A stretch of 64,000 nucleotides of DNA. It comes from Haliea salexigens DSM 19537 (GTDB lineage: Bacteria; Pseudomonadota; Gammaproteobacteria; Pseudomonadales; Halieaceae). This document shows positions 27,353-34,977 of this stretch, piece after piece. The stretch spans positions 186,001 to 250,000 of the forward strand of contig NZ_AUHJ01000003.1 of assembly GCF_000423125.1 (NCBI RefSeq), given 5' to 3'. A program made the translations under genes and the position numbers. How positions within the stretch are numbered: position 1 is the first letter of the stretch; every line of letters starts with the position of its first letter. Below the pieces are notes generated by a model. The model saw only the letters and a program-made list of their open reading frames with translations. It did not search any database and was not told the DNA's origin.

Positions 27353-28123
27353 CTAGGACAAGCCAACCGGTGGCGTAATGGTGGAGCAATTGTCGATCAA
27401 CATCTCGGTACCGTTGACGAACCAGGACTCATCCGCAGCGAGATAGAGCACCATCTGGGCGATATCCTCGGGGTTGCACATGTCAGCATCCTTCAGCGAC
27501 GCCAGCTCCTCCTCGGAGGCGGAATCCTTGCCGGTGGCCGCCTTGATCACCATGGGCGTGCGCACCCCATCGGGGTGAATCGAGTTGCAGCGAATACCGT
27601 TACCCCGCTCCTTGCAGTACATGGCAATGGATTTGGTGATGGAGCGCACAGCACCCTTGCTGGCGCTGTAAGCTGCGGCAAAAGAAATGCCCTGAATGGC
27701 CGCCACCGACGACATGTTGACGATGGAACCGCCACCGCTTTGCTCCATGGCGGGAATGGCGTGTTTGCAGCCGAGAAAAACACCCTCACTGTTGACCGAC
27801 TGCACCTTGCGGAACATGGCCAGATCGGTGTCCACAATCGAGGCGATGGTCAACATACCGGCGTTGTTAACCAGAATGTCCAGGCGCCCGAACACCTTCA
27901 GGGTATCGGCAATAACCTGACGCCAGTTGTCCTCGTCTGACACATCCAGGCGCATGAATCGGGCTTGCTCGCCGATGCTGTCGGCAACGGCCTGACCGTC
28001 AGCTTCATTCAGATCGGCGACAACCACCGACGCGCCTTCCGCGGCCAGCAAAATGGCATCCGCCTTGCCCATGCCACTGGCGGCACCCGTGACAATGGCG
28101 ACTTTTCCGGCGACTCGTCCCAT
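27353..28123 (-). CDS. Short-chain dehydrogenase, classical SDR
   Basis: NAD(P)-dependent alcohol/ketone oxidoreductase, 256 aa. Cofactor motif TGAASGMG begins near residue 12; the acidic DLNEADG after strand 2 suggests NAD preference. NNAG lies at about 86, and the catalytic Ser/Tyr/Lys lie in NMSSVAAIQG and YSASKGAVRS. The C-terminal region contains WFVNGTEMLIDNCST. Such SDRs act on hydroxysteroids, cyclic alcohols and hydroxyacyl compounds; the co-transcribed EthD gene and nearby ketosteroid isomerase favour a polycyclic or steroid-like substrate, but that is inference. Confidence 0.88.
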   Translation of the reverse strand: MGRVAGKVAIVTGAASGMGKADAILLAAEGASVVVADLNEADGQAVADSIGEQARFMRLDVSDEDNWRQVIADTLKVFGRLDILVNNAGMLTIASIVDTDLAMFRKVQSVNSEGVFLGCKHAIPAMEQSGGGSIVNMSSVAAIQGISFAAAYSASKGAVRSITKSIAMYCKERGNGIRCNSIHPDGVRTPMVIKAATGKDSASEEELASLKDADMCNPEDIAQMVLYLAADESWFVNGTEMLIDNCSTITPPVGLS

Positions 28124-28317
28124 ACTGCTGCTCCTTCGCCCCTTGTGGGCCTGCTAAAACTGTGAGCGCTGGAGTTAAGCAAATGCCCCTGCGAAGCTCA
28201 ATGCGCCGCGTGAAAAACAGGGATGCATGGCTGCTCTGTTGAACCGATTGCGGGCCTCGCACAACACCGCTCGTAATAGTATTCTCATCCCCCACCACGA
28301 CTCGCCTGGAGCTCACC

Positions 28318-29055
28318 ATGACCGCCTCTCAACGCTCTCCCCGCCTGCCCGCCTGGCTGCTCATATTCACGGCACTGCTTCTGCTGGCATTGCCCGTGGC
28401 GGTACTGGTCGTGCGCGCCGGCCTGTGGCAGCAGGGACTGCTGCTGTACGCGCTGGCCTGTTTACTGGCGACCGTGTCGGCCCTGATACTGGCGCTACTG
28501 TGCGTACTGCCGCGCTACCGGTCGCAACGCAAGCAACTGCTGCTCGGCATCGCCTGCGCACTGCCCGGCACCCTGCTGTTCCTCTCCCTCGCGGCAGGGC
28601 GCGGCGACTACCCCGCCATTCACGACATCACCACGGACTTGAGTGACCCGCCGACCTTCTCTCACGCTGCCACACTGCGTGGGCCGGAGAGCAATTCGCT
28701 GGACATCAAACCCGACAGCCTGGGCGCACAACAGGAAGCCTACCCGGATCTGCAATCCCTGCGCAGCGAGCGCAGTGCGCGCAACGCCTACCGTCACGCC
28801 CTTGCCATCGCCGAACAGCTGGGCTGGGAGGTCGTCTGGCAGGACCCTGATGCCTGGCGTTTCGAAGCGGTCGACACCACCGCCATCATGGGTTTCAAGG
28901 ACGATGTTGCGGTACGCATTCGCTCTACTGCCGAGGGCAGCGTTGTCGACCTGCGTTCCGTTTCCCGCGTCGGGGTGGGTGATATCGGCGCCAATGCACA
29001 GCGCATTCGCGCCTTCCAGACAGCTTTCACCGAGGATAAAGGGGGACAGCTGTGA
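28318..29055 (+). CDS. DUF1499 membrane protein
   Basis: A 245-aa protein with three N-terminal membrane helices (about 13-32, 38-62 and 74-88) and a soluble DUF1499 domain from about 100 on. DUF1499 landmarks are SDPPTF, the YPDLQSL motif, and near the end DDVAVRIR, VDLRSVSRVGVGDIGANAQRI. The biochemical role is unknown; the domain is found in plant and bacterial envelope proteins. Its stop overlaps the GTG of the following protease gene (GTGA), so the two are coupled. Confidence 0.85.
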   Translation: MTASQRSPRLPAWLLIFTALLLLALPVAVLVVRAGLWQQGLLLYALACLLATVSALILALLCVLPRYRSQRKQLLLGIACALPGTLLFLSLAAGRGDYPAIHDITTDLSDPPTFSHAATLRGPESNSLDIKPDSLGAQQEAYPDLQSLRSERSARNAYRHALAIAEQLGWEVVWQDPDAWRFEAVDTTAIMGFKDDVAVRIRSTAEGSVVDLRSVSRVGVGDIGANAQRIRAFQTAFTEDKGGQL

Positions 29056-30101
29056 AACAGTGGTGGGCCGCGTTGGCGCTGGCACTGCTGTGGCCCGTAG
29101 CCCTTGCGGCGAATGTGGACTACCTGAGTTTCGCCACCGAGGACGAAGCCAACAGCACGGAAATTTTCAGCAAGGCGAGTCCGGCGGTCGTGTTCGTGAC
29201 CAACAAGGCGCTGCGACGCGACCTGTTTTCGCTTAACGTACACGAGATACCGCGTGGTTCGGGAACGGGTTTCGTCTGGGATCCAAGCGGCCTGATCGTG
29301 ACCAATTTTCACGTCATCGCCGGGGCTCACCGCTTGACAGTCACCCTGCAGGACCGCAGTGAGTTCGATGCCGAGGTCATCGGTGTGGCGCCGGAGAAGG
29401 ATCTCGCGGTGCTGCGTATCCAGAACCCGCCGGCGGGCCTGATCACGCTGCCGCTGGGCGACTCATCGGAACTCAGTGTCGGGCGTAAAGTGCTCGCGAT
29501 CGGCAACCCCTTCGGTCTGGATACCACCCTCACCACTGGTGTCGTCAGTGCGCTGGGGCGCGAGATCCGTGCCCCGGGCAACCGCACCATCCGCGGCGTG
29601 ATTCAAACGGATGCCGCCATCAACCCGGGCAACTCGGGAGGCCCTCTCCTGAACTCCCTGGGTCAACTGGTCGGCGTGAATACGGCAATCTACAGTCCCA
29701 GCGGCGCCAGCGCGGGCATCGGCTTTGCCATTCCCGTGAATACGGTCAGGGAGGTCGTGCCACAGCTGATCAGCTACGGTCGCATCCAGCGGCCCAGCCT
29801 GGGCCTGGAGCTTGCGAGCGACCGCTGGATACGCCGCTACCGCATCGAGGGGCTGCCAGTTGTGCGCGTATTCCCCGGCTTGCCGGCGGATCGTGCGGGC
29901 ATACGCGGCGCCTACCGCAATGCCCGTGGCGAAATCCTCCTGGGTGACATCATCACCGCCGTCGATGGCAAAGCCGTGCGCAGCAACGACGACTACCTGA
30001 GCCTGATCGAGCAGCACACACCTGGCGACACGATCACCATTTCGCTGCGCCGAGGCGACGAGCAGCGCGATGTCAGCGTCGAGTTGAGTGATTCAGACTA
30101 A
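29052..30101 (+). CDS. Periplasmic trypsin-like serine protease with one PDZ domain (DegS/DegP-like)
   Basis: S1C-type protease, 349 aa. A signal peptide ends at ALAAN. The protease domain carries His87 (TNFHVIAGA), Asp117 (EKDLAVLRI) and Ser195 (NPGNSGGPL), the intact triad. One PDZ-like domain covers about 245-345 with GLPADRAGIRGA, making it shaped like DegS or a short DegP. Lack of a retained N-terminal helix (the lead is cleavable) and the coupling to DUF1499 rather than to rseP argue against the classical sigma-E DegS. Its role is probably envelope protein quality control. Confidence 0.9.
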   Translation: MKQWWAALALALLWPVALAANVDYLSFATEDEANSTEIFSKASPAVVFVTNKALRRDLFSLNVHEIPRGSGTGFVWDPSGLIVTNFHVIAGAHRLTVTLQDRSEFDAEVIGVAPEKDLAVLRIQNPPAGLITLPLGDSSELSVGRKVLAIGNPFGLDTTLTTGVVSALGREIRAPGNRTIRGVIQTDAAINPGNSGGPLLNSLGQLVGVNTAIYSPSGASAGIGFAIPVNTVREVVPQLISYGRIQRPSLGLELASDRWIRRYRIEGLPVVRVFPGLPADRAGIRGAYRNARGEILLGDIITAVDGKAVRSNDDYLSLIEQHTPGDTITISLRRGDEQRDVSVELSDSD

Positions 30102-30103
30102 AC

Positions 30104-30135
30104 GCAGCAACGCCCCCGGGGAAGGGGCGGGCTGC
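30104..30135. terminator. GC-rich hairpin between the protease and SDR genes
   Basis: GCAGC at 30104-30108 and CGCCCC at 30111-30116 pair with GGGGCG at 30124-30129 and GCTGC at 30131-30135, two stacked stems around a small bulge, just after the protease stop. No T run follows on either strand. It sits between two convergent genes, 14 bp before the SDR stop. Confidence 0.55.
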
Positions 30136-30148
30136 GCACAGTGACGTA

Positions 30149-30898
30149 TCAGGACAACATACCACCGTCGACCCGGATGTCTTCACCGGTGATATGTACC
30201 GCATCTTCAGAGGCGAGCATGGCAATGACACCGGCCATCACCTCCGCATCCTTGGCTCCGGACAGGGAGGTGATGCGTGCAATCAGCTCGAAGTCCATGT
30301 TGGGTGGCCACTCAATCCCGGTGGTCATGCCGCTGTTGATATCCCCTGGACACACGCAGTTGGCACGCACACCGCGCTTGGCGAATTCCACCGCAATACT
30401 GCGCGTCATCGCCAGAACGCCACCCTTGCTGGCAGAATAAGCCGCTCCGCACGGCAAACCCGTGAGAGCCGCTGTAGAAGCAGCGTTGACAATACTGCCC
30501 TTCGTTTCCATAAGATGTGGCAGCACTTCCCGACACAATAGCAGCGTACCGGTAAGGTTCACCGCAATGACTCGCTGGAAGGCCTCAACAGCGATCGCGT
30601 CTGTGTCGTCGAAACGTAGAATGCCCGCCATATTGACCAACGCGTAGAGGCTTCCGTAGTGCGCCACACAGGCCGCGACCGTTTCCTTGACCTGGGTTTC
30701 ATCCGCGACATCACAGCACCGTGCTGTAGCCTCACCGCCGGCCGCCTCGATGCTCGCCACCGTTTCATCCAGCCCCGGCTGGCTGATATCCACGCAGTAC
30801 ACGCTGCCTCCCTCGGCGGCGATACGCACCGCGGCGGCACGTCCAATTCCACTGCCGGCACCCGTGACCATGACCACCCTGTTACTGAAACGCTGCAT
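30149..30898 (-). CDS. Short-chain dehydrogenase, classical SDR (second copy)
   Basis: A 249-aa SDR: TGAGSGIGRAAA cofactor loop, Asp after strand 2 (YCVDISQ, NAD-type). NMAG replaces NNAG at about 91, AASTAALTGLP carries the Ser, and YSASKGGVLAM carries the Tyr and Lys. The end DAVHITGEDIRVDGGML is typical of FabG-like and hydroxysteroid-dehydrogenase-like members. The 3-oxoacyl-ACP reductase identity is unlikely away from a fatty-acid cluster. A perfect 10-bp palindrome TTATCGATAA lies at 30911-30920, 12 bp upstream of its ATG. The gap to the acyl-CoA dehydrogenase (259 bp) must hold two divergent promoters; I see no other clear feature in it. Confidence 0.86.
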   Translation of the reverse strand: MQRFSNRVVMVTGAGSGIGRAAAVRIAAEGGSVYCVDISQPGLDETVASIEAAGGEATARCCDVADETQVKETVAACVAHYGSLYALVNMAGILRFDDTDAIAVEAFQRVIAVNLTGTLLLCREVLPHLMETKGSIVNAASTAALTGLPCGAAYSASKGGVLAMTRSIAVEFAKRGVRANCVCPGDINSGMTTGIEWPPNMDFELIARITSLSGAKDAEVMAGVIAMLASEDAVHITGEDIRVDGGMLS

Positions 30899-31157
30899 CG
30901 TCTGTCCTCGTTATCGATAATCAGCCGGCGAGCATGTACCAGAGGTGGCAGAAGCGTCAATTCGCGCGGTACGCAGCACTGAACTCAGCCGCCGAGATTG
31001 CACATCCGAACAGGGTTTGCTGCTCTATACCAGCTCCGTATCTAGACCTCCCTTGCGCGGTCAATCGTTGCTTATGGCCGCCCGGTCATTACCCTTGGCA
31101 CACTCGAAGCGCGCCCCGCAGGGAAAGCGCGCACGGCCGTCATACAGGAGATACAGC

Positions 31158-32366
31158 GTGGAAGACCTGGACCAGTTCAGAGAAGAGACGCGGCAGTGGC
31201 TGGAAGCCAATTGTCCGGCTTCACAGCGGCTGCCCAATACGCCCGAAGAACAGTACTGGGGCGGCCGCCGTGGCAGCTTTGCCAGCGAAGATGCCAGGGT
31301 CTGGTTTGAGCGCATGCGCGACCGCGGCTGGACGGCGCCGGAATGGCCAGAGGCCTATGGCGGCGGCGGCCTGACCCCGCAGCAGGGACGGGTGTTGAAA
31401 GAAGAGATGAAGCGCATCAAGGCGCGCACGCCCCTCTACAGCCTGGGGCTGTGGATGCTCGGCCCGGCACTGCTCGAATACGGTAGCGAAGAGCAGAAGC
31501 AGCAACACCTGCGCGCTATCGTCAACGGCGAATTCCGCTGGTGCCAGGGCTACTCTGAACCGGCTGCCGGCTCTGACCTCGCCAGCCTGCAAACCCGCGC
31601 CGAAGACCAGGGCGACCACTTCCTGGTCAATGGCAGCAAGATCTGGACGACTGGCGCAGACCGCTCGGACTGGATTTTCTGCCTGGTGCGTACCAATCCC
31701 CATGTAAAAAAACAGGAAGGCATCAGCTTCCTCTTGATCGACATGGCAAGCCCCGGCGTCAGCACGACACCCATTGAACTGATCAGCGGCGAGTCGGAGT
31801 TCTGCCAGACGTTCTTCGACAATGTGCGCGTGCCCAAGAGCAACCTGGTCGGCGAACTGAATCACGGTTGGTCGGTCGCCAAAGCGCTGCTGGTGCACGA
31901 GCGCAAACTGATGGCGGAAATTGGCGGCGACTCCCCACGCCAGGAAATCGCGCCCGTCGAGGCCGCGCGGCGCTACCTCGAATTCAGCGCCGGGCGCATC
32001 GCCGACAACCAACTGCGCAGCGACCTCGCCGACTACGAAATGCGTATGCACGCCATCGGCCTGACCCACATGCGCAGCTTTGAAGAGCGCGCTGCAGGCA
32101 TCAAGGGAAGTGTCGGCCTGGCGATGAAGTACCTCGGTACCGAAGCCGTGAAAGACAAAAACGAGCTGCTGCTGGCAATCATGGGAACGCGCGCCCTGGG
32201 CTGGGAAGCGCCCGGATTCACCACGGAAGAGCTCGACACAACGCGGCTCTGGGCCATGTCCAAGGCCATGACCATTGCCGGCGGCACCAGTGAGGTGCAG
32301 TTGAATGTCATCGCCAACCACGTCCTGCAACTGCCGCAGGCACCGAAAGCCGCGACCGAGTCCTGA
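31158..32366 (+). CDS. Acyl-CoA dehydrogenase, subunit 1 of an adjacent pair
   Basis: FAD enzyme of 402 aa that desaturates an acyl-CoA thioester. FRWCQGYSEPAAGSDLASLQ holds the FAD/substrate motif and NGSKIWTTGADRSD follows. Near the C terminus AGGTSEVQLNVIANHVLQLP shows Gly where medium-chain enzymes carry the catalytic Glu before GTS, so the base must lie elsewhere, as in the steroid-type heteromeric enzymes. A GTG at 31158 behind AGGAG (31146-31150) is chosen; the frame is open upstream. The partner gene follows 10 bp later. Confidence 0.9.
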   Translation: MEDLDQFREETRQWLEANCPASQRLPNTPEEQYWGGRRGSFASEDARVWFERMRDRGWTAPEWPEAYGGGGLTPQQGRVLKEEMKRIKARTPLYSLGLWMLGPALLEYGSEEQKQQHLRAIVNGEFRWCQGYSEPAAGSDLASLQTRAEDQGDHFLVNGSKIWTTGADRSDWIFCLVRTNPHVKKQEGISFLLIDMASPGVSTTPIELISGESEFCQTFFDNVRVPKSNLVGELNHGWSVAKALLVHERKLMAEIGGDSPRQEIAPVEAARRYLEFSAGRIADNQLRSDLADYEMRMHAIGLTHMRSFEERAAGIKGSVGLAMKYLGTEAVKDKNELLLAIMGTRALGWEAPGFTTEELDTTRLWAMSKAMTIAGGTSEVQLNVIANHVLQLPQAPKAATES

Positions 32367-32376
32367 GGAGTACAGC

Positions 32377-33516
32377 ATGGCACTGGTATTGAATGAAGAG
32401 CAGCGTTTGCTGGCCGAGACCGCACGCGAGTTTCTGCAAAAGCAGGCACCGGTGAGCGCACTGCGCGCGCTGCGTGACAGCCGCGACCCACTGGGTTACG
32501 ACGCCACGCTATGGCAGCAAATGGCCGAGCTGGGCTGGGCCAGCGTGATCCTGCCGGAGGACTTTGGCGGCCTCGACTTCGGCTTCAGTGGCCTCGGCGT
32601 AGTACTGCAGGAGAGCGGCCGCACACTGACGGCGAGCCCGCTGTTCGCCACCGCGGTTGTGGGCGCATCGGCCCTGTTGCTCGGCGGCAGCACGGACCAG
32701 AAAGCCGAGTATCTGCCCCAGGTCGCAGCGGGTGAGGTCACGTTGGCCCTCGCGCTGGAGGAATCAGCGCACCATCGACCCCAGCATATAGGCACGCGGC
32801 TGGAAACGGTGGGCGATGGTTTTGCGCTCAACGGAGAAAAGGTATTTGTGCTCGACGGCCACTCGGCAGATACCCTGCTGGTGGTGGCCCGCAGCAGCGG
32901 TGAACCCGCCGCCCGCGACGGCCTCTCGGTGGTTATGGTGCCGCGCGACACAGCCGGTGTTGCCATCGAGCGCACCGTCATGGCCGACAGCCGGAATGCA
33001 GCCAATATCCGCTTTACCGATGTCGCCATTTCCAGCGCGCAGGTGATCGGTAACGTCGGCGAAGCCGGGTCATGGCTGGAGGACGTGCTTGATCGTGGCC
33101 GAATCGCCATGGCCGCGGAGATGCTGGGGAGCGTTGAGGAAGTTTTCGCACGTACCGTGGCATGGCTCAAGGAGAGAGTGCAGTTTGGCGTACCCATTGG
33201 CAGCTTCCAGGCCCTGCAGCACCGCGCGGCGCGCCTGCAGACCGAGCTGGAGCTGGCGCAGTCTGTTGTGTTGCAGGCTCTGGCTACCGTGGATGAGCAG
33301 CCCCGGCAGCTGGCGCTGATGGCCAGTCTGGCCAAGGCCAATCTGAATGAACTGGCCAAGCTTGCCACCAATGAAGCTGTGCAAATGCACGGAGGCATCG
33401 GTGTGACCGATGAGCTGGAAATCGGTTTCTTCCTCAAGCGCGCACGCACGGCCATGCAGATATTCGGCGATACCGGCTTCCACAAAGACCGCTACGCGAC
33501 ACTGTGTGGCTACTGA
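32377..33516 (+). CDS. Acyl-CoA dehydrogenase, subunit 2 of the pair
   Basis: A 379-aa paralogue: LNEEQRLLAETAREFL opens the fold, and the C terminus has EAVQMHGGIGVTDELEIG followed by TAMQIFGDTGFHKDRYA, again without a Glu at the canonical base position. It is divergent in the substrate-loop region (ALALEESAHHRP). Two adjacent, differing dehydrogenase genes that each lack the standard base are the pattern of alpha2-beta2 heterotetramers acting on bulky CoA esters. The gene starts 10 bp after subunit 1 and is followed by the ketosteroid isomerase gene after 36 bp. Confidence 0.9.
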   Translation: MALVLNEEQRLLAETAREFLQKQAPVSALRALRDSRDPLGYDATLWQQMAELGWASVILPEDFGGLDFGFSGLGVVLQESGRTLTASPLFATAVVGASALLLGGSTDQKAEYLPQVAAGEVTLALALEESAHHRPQHIGTRLETVGDGFALNGEKVFVLDGHSADTLLVVARSSGEPAARDGLSVVMVPRDTAGVAIERTVMADSRNAANIRFTDVAISSAQVIGNVGEAGSWLEDVLDRGRIAMAAEMLGSVEEVFARTVAWLKERVQFGVPIGSFQALQHRAARLQTELELAQSVVLQALATVDEQPRQLALMASLAKANLNELAKLATNEAVQMHGGIGVTDELEIGFFLKRARTAMQIFGDTGFHKDRYATLCGY

Positions 33517-33552
33517 CACAACACGACACTGTTTAGAGCCCGGAGGGCAATT

Positions 33553-33915
33553 ATGGACAATGCAGACAAGATCGCCATGGTGGAACGTTACGTTCAGGCG
33601 TTTGAAAAGGGTGACGTAGAGATCATTCGCAGCATGTACGCACAGGACGCGGTTGTGGAGGACCCGGTGGGCACTGACGCCCACCACGGGCTGGATGCTA
33701 TCTGCGCATTCTATCAGGGAGCACTGGGAGCCGGCGCCAAACTGCGCCTGTCAGGGCAGGCGCGTTGCGCGGGTAACGCGGTTGCTTTCCCGTTTCATGT
33801 GGTGATGCCGGGCATGCAGATTGACGTCATCGATGTCTTCGAGTTCAACGACGAGGGCAAGATCAGCAGCATGAAGGCCTACTGGGGGCCCGACAACCTG
33901 CGCAAGGACGGCTGA
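33553..33915 (+). CDS. ksi: Delta-5-3-ketosteroid isomerase
   Basis: SnoaL/NTF2-fold isomerase of 120 aa that moves the steroid double bond from position 5 to 4. The catalytic residues of the Comamonas and Pseudomonas enzymes can be placed: Tyr13 in VERYVQAF (their Tyr14/16), Asp37 in VVEDPVG (Asp38/40), and Asp94 in DVIDVFEF (Asp99/103). The conserved AYWGPDNL end is also present. GGAGGG lies before the ATG. It closes the acyl-CoA dehydrogenase run; its stop abuts the convergent MFP gene. This is the strongest clue for steroid or related terpenoid breakdown in the window. A different small polar substrate cannot be excluded, since NTF2 folds are versatile. Confidence 0.85.
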   Translation: MDNADKIAMVERYVQAFEKGDVEIIRSMYAQDAVVEDPVGTDAHHGLDAICAFYQGALGAGAKLRLSGQARCAGNAVAFPFHVVMPGMQIDVIDVFEFNDEGKISSMKAYWGPDNLRKDG

Positions 33916-34977
33916 CTAGCGCTCACTGCTCTGCGCCAGCAGCTCGTCACCGGCCTGCAGCCCGGCAACCACCTCGACGCGGCCATCGCCGTCGCGTTTC
34001 CCCACGCGCAGGAAGCGTCGCTCAGGCCCTTCGGGGCCCGCGACCGTGGCCACCCAAAGCTGACCGACCTGCGCCAGCAATGCCTCGGGCACACGCATCC
34101 GTCGCTCGCTGCCCGCCGGCACGTCAACCCGCGCATAGAGCCCCGGCAACAAGCGGTCGTCGTAGGGCAACCGGATCTTGACCAGAAAGCTGCGCGAGCC
34201 AGGCTCGGCTGCTGGCACAATTTCCTCGATGCTACCCTGCACGACGCTATCCAGCGCCGGCAAGCTCACAGACACAGCCTGCCCCACGGCAAGCGTTACC
34301 GCCAACTGCTCGCGCACGCTGGCTTCGACCCGCAGCGACAGCGGATTATAGAGCGACAACAGTGTAGTTCCCGGTGCGGCCATATCACCGGGCTCGGCAA
34401 AGCGATCAACCACCCGCCCGTCGAGTGGCGAGTGAATAGAGGCATAGGCCAGCGCCGCGCGCGCCTCTTCCAGCCCCTGCTCCATGCGTTGCAGGTCAGC
34501 TTGCAGGCTGTCCCGCGTTGCCTGCGCTGCCTCCCGGTCAGACGCCGACAACAGACCGCGCTGCTGCAACTCGATACTGCGCTGCAGGTTGCGCTCTGCT
34601 TCGGTGAAGCGCGCCCGCGCCGCCGTGATCTGGTTGCCGGCCTGGGCGACCCGCGCTTCCAGGTCGGTCCTCTCCAGTTCCAGCAGTAGCTGCCCTTCTC
34701 TGACCGTATCACCGGCCCGCACCAGAATACGCTCGATGCGGGCGATGATCCGCGATGCCACAAGCGTTGCCTGCTTCGCCTCCACGGAACCTGGCACCGG
34801 CTCGGTGACCGCAACCAGCTCCTCCACGACCCGAAAGGCCGGTTGTTGTGCCTGCTCGGGCCGGGGCTTGAGCCCGGGCGCAAGCCGGTTATCGAAGACG
34901 CCCGCCATCCACGCCACCAGCAGCACCAGTACCGCTGTTGCCGCCACGGCGGGCGCCCATCGCAAAATACTACGCAT
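33916..34977 (-). CDS. RND efflux membrane-fusion protein
   Basis: Periplasmic adaptor, 353 aa. A single N-terminal anchor (AVAATAVLVLLVAWMAGV) is followed by a barrel-sandwich hybrid with two lipoyl-like halves and VRAGDTVREGQLLLELE, a helical hairpin at about 100-190 with Arg/Glu/Gln heptads, and beta-barrel and membrane-proximal domains to the end. It starts at an ATG 8 bp inside the RND gene (start and stop interleave as ATGCGTAG) and is third in the arsR-RND-MFP operon. No outer-membrane channel gene adjoins, so TolC-like protein from elsewhere must complete the pump. Confidence 0.93.
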   Translation of the reverse strand: MRSILRWAPAVAATAVLVLLVAWMAGVFDNRLAPGLKPRPEQAQQPAFRVVEELVAVTEPVPGSVEAKQATLVASRIIARIERILVRAGDTVREGQLLLELERTDLEARVAQAGNQITAARARFTEAERNLQRSIELQQRGLLSASDREAAQATRDSLQADLQRMEQGLEEARAALAYASIHSPLDGRVVDRFAEPGDMAAPGTTLLSLYNPLSLRVEASVREQLAVTLAVGQAVSVSLPALDSVVQGSIEEIVPAAEPGSRSFLVKIRLPYDDRLLPGLYARVDVPAGSERRMRVPEALLAQVGQLWVATVAGPEGPERRFLRVGKRDGDGRVEVVAGLQAGDELLAQSSER

